Shown here in pieces: positions 59,114-64,000 of a stretch of 64,000 bases of DNA. The notes under the pieces are model-generated. The model saw nothing but the letters and a program-made list of their open reading frames with translations. It did not search any database and had not been told where the DNA came from. The first letter of the stretch is position 1, and each line of letters begins with the position of its first letter. This DNA is from Eurosta solidaginis (taxonomy: Eukaryota > Arthropoda > Insecta > Diptera > Tephritidae), in the NCBI RefSeq assembly GCF_040869045.1, contig NC_090321.1, positions 71,395,183-71,459,182 on the forward strand, in the 5' to 3' direction. The translations under genes and the position numbers were made by a program.

Positions 59114-59234
59114 AAAGGTCTCCCCTCAAACTATTGCAAATCTATTCGCCTACGCGAGACGAATCGTGTTACAAATTTGTATGTAAGATACAAATATTTA
59201 GCAGGCCAGGCTATGGGGACCCTGGTGGGGGGCG

Positions 59235-59430
59235 TTATGGCCTTGAAGGTTCAATGTGTTCATAATAAATCGTTCCCGAGATGGTCGGGCTACTACCTTA
59301 ATTTTGCTTTTTACCGGAACGTTCCGGATCTCTATCTGGCAAAGGACCATCAACATCGATAACATTCCCCAAAAGCTTCGGGGAGTGTCCTTATTCCTAC
59401 AACAACAACAGCACAAACTTCGAAATAACT
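59235..59430. repeat. SINE-like dispersed repeat, copy 3 (reverse of copies 1-2)
   Basis: Runs CCCGAGATGGTCGGGCTACT, ACCGGAACGTTCCGGATCTC, CAAAGGACCATCAACATCGA, GCTTCGGGGAGTGTCC and ends in CAACAACAACAGC, a simple-repeat tail typical of retroposons. It lies just 3' of the giant-LTR element. Confidence 0.65.
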
Positions 59431-61485
59431 CTAATTTCGAATATTTCAAATTTACATAGTCAAAAGCTTGATCCAAAATGTTTGCAATAAGCATAAAGCT
59501 AAAGCAAATGCGAAACTGTTTTCAATTAGAAAATAATCCAAATTTCATAAATTGATTCTAATTTTTTAGAATTCTAATCTTTGTCAGGTTTAGTTCAGAA
59601 ATTTGCAATTAAAACTCAGAAAGATACAATTGAATTTTCTTTTCTGGACTACAGATATAAATTCTGAAGTACAATTTTTCTGAATGTTGTCATCATGATG
59701 AAATGAATATTCAGGTGTTCTCATCCCGTTGACGTTTTCCCTTATTCTGACAAGTTCGGCATGCATAATTTAGAGGGTTGTCTATCATACAGAACTGTCT
59801 TTGAGTTCTACTACGATCGTAGTAGATTTTACTATACGTTTAGAAATATTATAACTATATAAGCCGGTACTAGAATTGTTTAGCCAAAAAGATTAACGTA
59901 ACTTTGTATTCCCTAACAGCATTTAGATAAAATTTTGAGAAAACTAATTTATTTGAAGAATTTGTACGAAAAATTAAGCAATCCAAATTTATTACTTTTG
60001 AAATACACGTAAATACTGGCATTTAGAGCTGCCGAAAAAGTGAGGTTATGTTGTTGACATCACCTTTATTATTTCATCATGGTTCAATTACTAGAGGTTT
60101 GTTCTTCAATGATGACAGAGCTTTGACACTCCCAATTAAAAATCTGGACGAGTTGCTTTTACGAAGCAAGGAAAACGGGGAATAATTCAATCCCCTTCAG
60201 CGAAAATTGTAGTAGAAAAGTACCTTTAGTATATATTAGTAGTGATAATAAATTTGTAAATTATTTGGGGGAAACAATTCATTTTCTACTAAATATTTCG
60301 TGTATTGATAAAGATTTATGTTGGTTTGGCCATTCTTTCAGAACTTGTTGAAAGAATGCCGCACGTCAGAATTTATTCAAAATACACTATCTTAAAATTT
60401 GTTTCAAAAACTCCCTATGTGAGCATAAGTTCAATGCATTTTGACAAAAGAGGGAGTTAATGAAAAGCATTCTGCGATAAGGCGTTCTTCAACCTAATTC
60501 TGATATAGGGCGTTTTTGTGCCAAATCCTGAAATGGGAAATTTTTGAAATATATTTTGAGATAGGACGATTTCGACATGGGTGATACTCTACTCAGCAGC
60601 CGCAATAAACTGACAAAAAAAATAAAAGAAAATGGCTTATTGTCTTAGAACTTTATATTCCGGCCTTGACTTTGAAAGAAAAGTCTATTCTGAATTTTCG
60701 TAAAGCTCTCTTCCGTTTAAGTATTCATGGAAGTGCTTCAGATAAACCGTTAATTTAGAATATTCGCAAAACGTTCGTTTGATGCTACCTCACGAAGTAC
60801 GAATATTCCAAATAAGTATATACATCATATTCCAAATATAAAACGATTCCACAAATTCGTAAATGAAGACGAATGTTCCGAACATACTTAATAAATGACT
60901 TAACATGCTCAACGAGTACATTTCGTTTACTACTCGAGTTTTTGACGTTGAATGATGAATTTTAAATTGGGTCAGGTTCCGTGCGTTTATAAGTTTACGA
61001 AAGTGCACGATTCCTTGGTGTCGGTAATTTTCATAAAATTACCTATGTTCAGCCTCACTAATAGATCATGACATATTTCGTAAATTCATCATAAAATTTA
61101 AAAAAATTTTTCTAAGGAATAATGCAGTTCAGTACTTACCGGGTATTTGTAAACTGATTGCTTCCTATTTCTACTACTAATATTTTTTGAGAAATCGTAA
61201 GGAAACAACACAGTTAATGCTGTATACATATACATCATTTATCCACCCTGTCGGAAAATCAACAAAACAGTTAACGCATGTAAATTCGATTTGGGAGCAA
61301 AATGGCTGCAATTGACAAAAACTTTGTCAGCCGAGTAAACCTCCTGTGATTGAATCATGGGTTGTAGTTTTAAAAAAGTTTGCATTCAATTCGAAAGCAG
61401 CTGAAATGGTTTCGTGCCTTTAAATCAAAGTAGTTACAGCAACAATATCAAAAAAATATAAACAACGTGACATCAGGACGGACAA
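59431..61485. other. No gene recognised
   Basis: AT-rich intergenic DNA. 61210-61262 (CATCATTTATCCACCCTGTC, GGAAAATCAACAAAACAG) repeats the Penelope-like 3' flank at 40700-40735. No other support for coding. Confidence 0.5.
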
Positions 61486-61533
61486 GGCGACAGCTGTTTC
61501 GATTATACCGTTTAAATCTCTTCAAAGCCTTTT

Positions 61534-61608
61534 CTCCCGGGAGTGGAATTTGAACCCGCACTCCTACGATGGTTGAAGTGTAACAAACGCATTCAGCCAC
61601 GTCATGCC
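61534..61608 (-). repeat. tRNA-derived SINE head, copy 1
   Basis: Minus strand GACGTGGCTGAATGCG (A-box-like TGGCTGAATGC) and, 38 bases on, GTGCGGGTTCAAATTCCAC (B-box-like). Spacing and the GTGGCTGAATG start recall a serine/leucine-type tRNA. No proper anticodon arm, so not a working tRNA gene. Confidence 0.65.
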
Positions 61609-62158
61609 TTAGTTGTTGTAAACCTTATCCCAATTGCCTTCTTTGCATATTTTCTTTATTCATAGTCCATACTTCGTATGGCATCATATGTGACCCGGCC
61701 TATGAAAAGGTGGCTTATGACTAAAAAACAGCTGTTAACAGCTGTTTTTCGCAATTTCTTTTTTGAGTCATAAGCCACCTTTTCATAGGCCGGGTCACAT
61801 ATGGTAAAGTTATGCGTTGGTAAGGCGGTTTCAGAGAAACTTGGTGTTGTTGCTTTATTTCTATTTATAGAACTACAACGAATTAACACCAATGTTTTCT
61901 ATTTGCATGAGTTTTTAAGCGGGGATTACCCTTATTGCTTTAAATGTATGAAAACATTTATTTGAAGCAATTTTTAATTTATATAAATAGAACAAAGCAA
62001 CAACACCAAGTTTCTCTGAAACCGCCTTACCAAATCATAACTTAACCATATGTGACCCGGCCTATGAAAAGGTGGCTTATGACTAAAAAAAGAAATTGCG
62101 AGAAACAGCTGTTAAAATATGCAAAGAAGGCAATTGGGATAAGGTTTACAACAACTAA

Positions 62159-62233
62159 GGCATGACGTGGCTGAATTCGTTTGTAACACTTCAACCATCG
62201 TAGGAGTGCGGGTTCAAATCCCACGCCCGGGAG
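62159..62233 (+). repeat. tRNA-derived SINE head, copy 2
   Basis: Plus-strand mirror of copy 1: GACGTGGCTGAATTCG and GTGCGGGTTCAAATCCCACG; GGTTCAAATCC is a near-perfect B box. Part of the right arm of the inverted repeat. Confidence 0.65.
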
Positions 62234-62417
62234 AAAAAGCGTTGAAGAGATTTAAAAGGTATAATCGAAACAGCTGTCGTCTTGTCCGTCCTGATGTCTT
62301 TAAATTTTTCGCAAATTATTAAATAAATTATAAATTAAAAATTGCTTCAAATAAATGTTTTCAAGCATTTAAGGCAATAAGGGTAATCCCCGCTCAAAAA
62401 CTCAATATCAAAAAAAC

Positions 62418-62423
62418 TTTATT
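62418..62423 (-). terminator. Candidate rad50 polyadenylation signal
   Basis: AATAAA on the minus strand, about 190 bases after the rad50 stop. Position is plausible; no other evidence. Confidence 0.4.
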
Positions 62424-62612
62424 CTTTAGAAACTTACATGGAAGGTGTAGTCCCGCACAAAAAGTCTTCTTAAATATAATATTTTAATAAATGTAGCAAG
62501 ATCATTTTACTCTTGTATACAAATACTTGGAAATAGCAATTTTTAAATATGAAAAAATGCATGTAGTAAAACAAATCACTTTAAACTGCATCGACTCTGT
62601 TTTCATTTCCTT

Positions 62613-63322
62613 TTAGTGTGCTGACATTTTTCGTATAACCGATTTGCCTTCATCATTACGAAATACCCGATAGTAAGTGGTTATCTTGCCCAATGTTGAT
62701 ATAAAATCTTCATCGTGTGTAATAATAATTAACATAAAATTTGATTGAGCACGTCTTTCATCAACAATACGATTCAATGCTTCACACAATGATAAAATAT
62801 TATTACGATCCAAATTTGTAGTTGGTTCATCTAACGCCAATACACCACAATTACTACTGAACGTCTCCGCTAAAGCCATGCGTATTATTAACGAGGCTAA
62901 AACACGTTGACCAGCACTACAGCGACCACGCATTTCTATATCTGAACCATTTTTCGATTGTACAACTCTATAATTATAATTACGACGACGATCTGCGCTT
63001 GCATTTAGATCAACTTCGTCGGTTTGTATTTGTATATGATCAATATCGTTGCCACGATATATTAAACGCCAATATTCGCGTATTAAACGATTAATATGTT
63101 CCATTTTTTCAGCATGAAATTTCATTAGAGACCATTCCAAACTAATTTTACTTTCACCCAAATCTTTAATCAATTGTCGTGAAGTGTCGACTTCATAGTA
63201 GGCGCGTCGATAATTTTCAAGTGAATCCTTAAATTTTGGTTCATTAATTTCGTTGTCCAATTTCTTGATTTGATTTTGAACTTCACCAATTTTGCCGAGT
63301 AGTTCGCCTTTGCGCACAGTGC
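62613..63322 (-). CDS. rad50: Rad50 last exon (C-terminal ATPase lobe)
   Basis: About 236 codons from the acceptor CTCTATTTACAG|GC (63322) to the stop at 62613. Rad50 is the SMC-like ATPase of the Mre11-Rad50-Nbs complex that tethers and processes DNA ends in the nucleus. Visible in order: the end of the coiled coil (KIGEVQNQIKKLDNEINEPK, LENYRRAYYEVDTSRQLIKD), IREYWRLIYRGNDIDHIQIQ, the ABC signature MRGRCSAGQRVLASLIIRMA, Walker B and D-loop VLALDEPTTNLDRNNI, and the H-loop IITHDEDF. All catalytic elements of the C-lobe are intact. The Walker A lobe, zinc hook and earlier exons lie beyond the window edge. Single-copy host gene. Confidence 0.95.
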
Positions 63323-63733
63323 CTGTAAATAGAGTAAAATGCAATAATTGCAAGCTGATTCTTCGTAGGAGGGGGAATGATTCTAATACATTTTAAAAGT
63401 TATATTGATGGACACAAGCGCGTAAACTCCTCCAAATCATTATTTTGCATAATGCTTAAAATTATGTATTTGAGTATTGTAGAAGCCATATTATACGCAG
63501 CCCATGAAACGGTCATACCTCTTTTTTGAACGCCTAATATTACATTCACATTGCGCCGTAAACTGAGTTTAAGGCCCATTTTAGAGTTTTAGAGTTTAGC
63601 AGTAGCCAAACAAATAAATAATAATAATGAATAGATCAAATCAAATATAATTTTGTGACGAATATTACCATTGTAGGGTTGCTATTATTTTCATTTAACT
63701 TTGTGTTTAAGTTACTTTGTAATTTTAATATTG
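63323..63733 (-). other. Rad50 intron sequence
   Basis: Upstream (minus strand) of the last rad50 exon. No further exon of the coiled coil is readable before the window ends. A first TGTGACGAATATTACCAT at 63655 foreshadows the LTR-like start at 63734. Confidence 0.6.
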
Positions 63734-64000
63734 TGACGAATATTACCATCTCTAAGGTTGTCAAATAAAGGCACAACAAAATTTAAGCAAGCTATATAAA
63801 CATATTAATCATCATGTACACGCACATACTTACAAGCAGCAGAGAGATACTCACAAACGCATGTCATCATCGGCTACTACTTCGCTCTCATATACACCCG
63901 CATATGGTTACACACTACAAATACACGTGCGTATGGCTGGTGACCAGGTACATGATTCTAGAAGAAGAAACGTCTAGACATTTGGGCAGAGAGTATAAAA
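63734..64000 (+). mobile_element. Probable LTR, cut by the window edge
   Basis: Begins TGTGACGAATATTACCATCT and contains AAATAAAGGC, ATATACACCC and, at the last bases, GAGAGTATAAAA, a TATA-like box. TG start plus a TATA box about 260 bases in is LTR-like. The first 18 bases also occur at 63655, about 79 bases upstream, so the true start may be there or the end was duplicated. No internal region is visible. Confidence 0.45.

Larger units (their letters stand above)
47011..59117 (+). mobile_element. Giant-LTR Ty3/Gypsy retrotransposon (12.1 kb), Osvaldo/Ulysses-like
   Basis: The body is 47015-59113. LTRs of 3045 and 3028 bp start TGTCAGGGTGGGTGTTCCCC and end TACGTTACA. AAAG lies at 47011-47014 and again at 59114-59117 as a 4-bp target duplication. 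A tRNA-Lys-like primer site (TGGCGCCCAAACA) follows the left LTR. Internal order is gag with two zinc knuckles, protease, RT, RNase H, integrase, with no env. LTRs above 2 kb, two knuckles and a Lys primer recall the Osvaldo/Ulysses group (inference). By eye the LTRs differ by some 15-20 substitutions and several small indels, under 1 percent. Gag has one frameshift; pol has one stop and at least two frameshifts, so this copy is not autonomous. Confidence 0.93.
61486..62330. repeat. Large inverted repeat with nested palindrome and two SINE heads
   Basis: The left arm 61486-61650 is the inverse of 62113-62300: CTGATGTC/GACATCAG ends, GGACAAGGCGACAGCTGTTT, GTCATGCCTTAGTTGTTGTA. Between them, 61688-61803 is itself a palindrome (CATATGTGACCCGGCCTATG ... 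inverse), and its half recurs at 62045-62085. Repeated TTTCTCTGAAACCGCCTTAC (61827 inverted, 62009). Non-coding; the short ORFs here mirror one another. Confidence 0.8.

Noticed and set aside
61534..62233. Genuine serine or leucine tRNA genes
   Set aside because: A and B boxes are present but there is no proper anticodon arm or acceptor stem, and both copies lie in arms of a larger repeat.

Overview
The window is nuclear DNA of a higher fly, most likely a tephritid fruit fly. The protein-coding signal is insect: a DEG/ENaC pickpocket channel and the C-terminus of Rad50. Introns are AT-rich, and the repeats are of kinds I associate with tephritid genomes, such as the GTGGGCGTGG/GACGGACGGACATGG repeat and SINE-like copies ending in CAACAACAA. 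Species is not determinable by eye. Roughly two thirds of the window is transposable elements, their debris, or structured repeats.

Layout. 1-20300 has no host gene that I can support. It holds minus-strand non-LTR retrotransposon tails, several MITE-like palindromic elements (one with an 8-bp target duplication), a 154-bp tandem repeat next to a 435-bp tandem repeat with tRNA-promoter-like boxes, and a foldback-like palindrome with 265-bp repeats. 20320-24855 is a complete, apparently intact Ty3/Gypsy element of the CsRn1 type: 183-bp LTRs, 4-bp target duplication, tRNA-Trp-like primer site, gag with the CX2HX9CX3C finger, and one uninterrupted pol. 27061-29085 is a TA-flanked Tc1/mariner-pogo-like DNA transposon that has lost its catalytic core and carries a nested MITE. 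31964-41551 (minus) is a pickpocket gene that I resolve into seven phase-compatible exons coding for 522 residues; its long introns hold non-LTR tails and a Penelope-like element carrying an inserted non-LTR fragment. 41600-46200 is retroelement debris. 47015-59113 is a 12.1-kb Gypsy element with exceptionally long (about 3.03-3.05 kb) LTRs, TG...CA ends and a perfect 4-bp target duplication. Its LTRs carry, in antisense, a fragment of the host translation initiation factor eIF3i. 61486-62330 is a large inverted repeat with two tRNA-like SINE heads. 62613-63322 (minus) is the last exon of rad50. The window ends inside what looks like another LTR.

The two host genes are functionally unrelated (sensory sodium channel; DNA double-strand-break repair ATPase). 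The most interesting items are the eIF3i capture inside a giant LTR, the matching A-AAA-TAR gag/pol junctions of the two Gypsy elements, the Penelope/non-LTR chimera, and the foldback and tandem arrays. Motif and splice-site readings come from the sequence. Family names come from knowledge of the families. Clade placement and ages are inference, because no alignment or search could be run.
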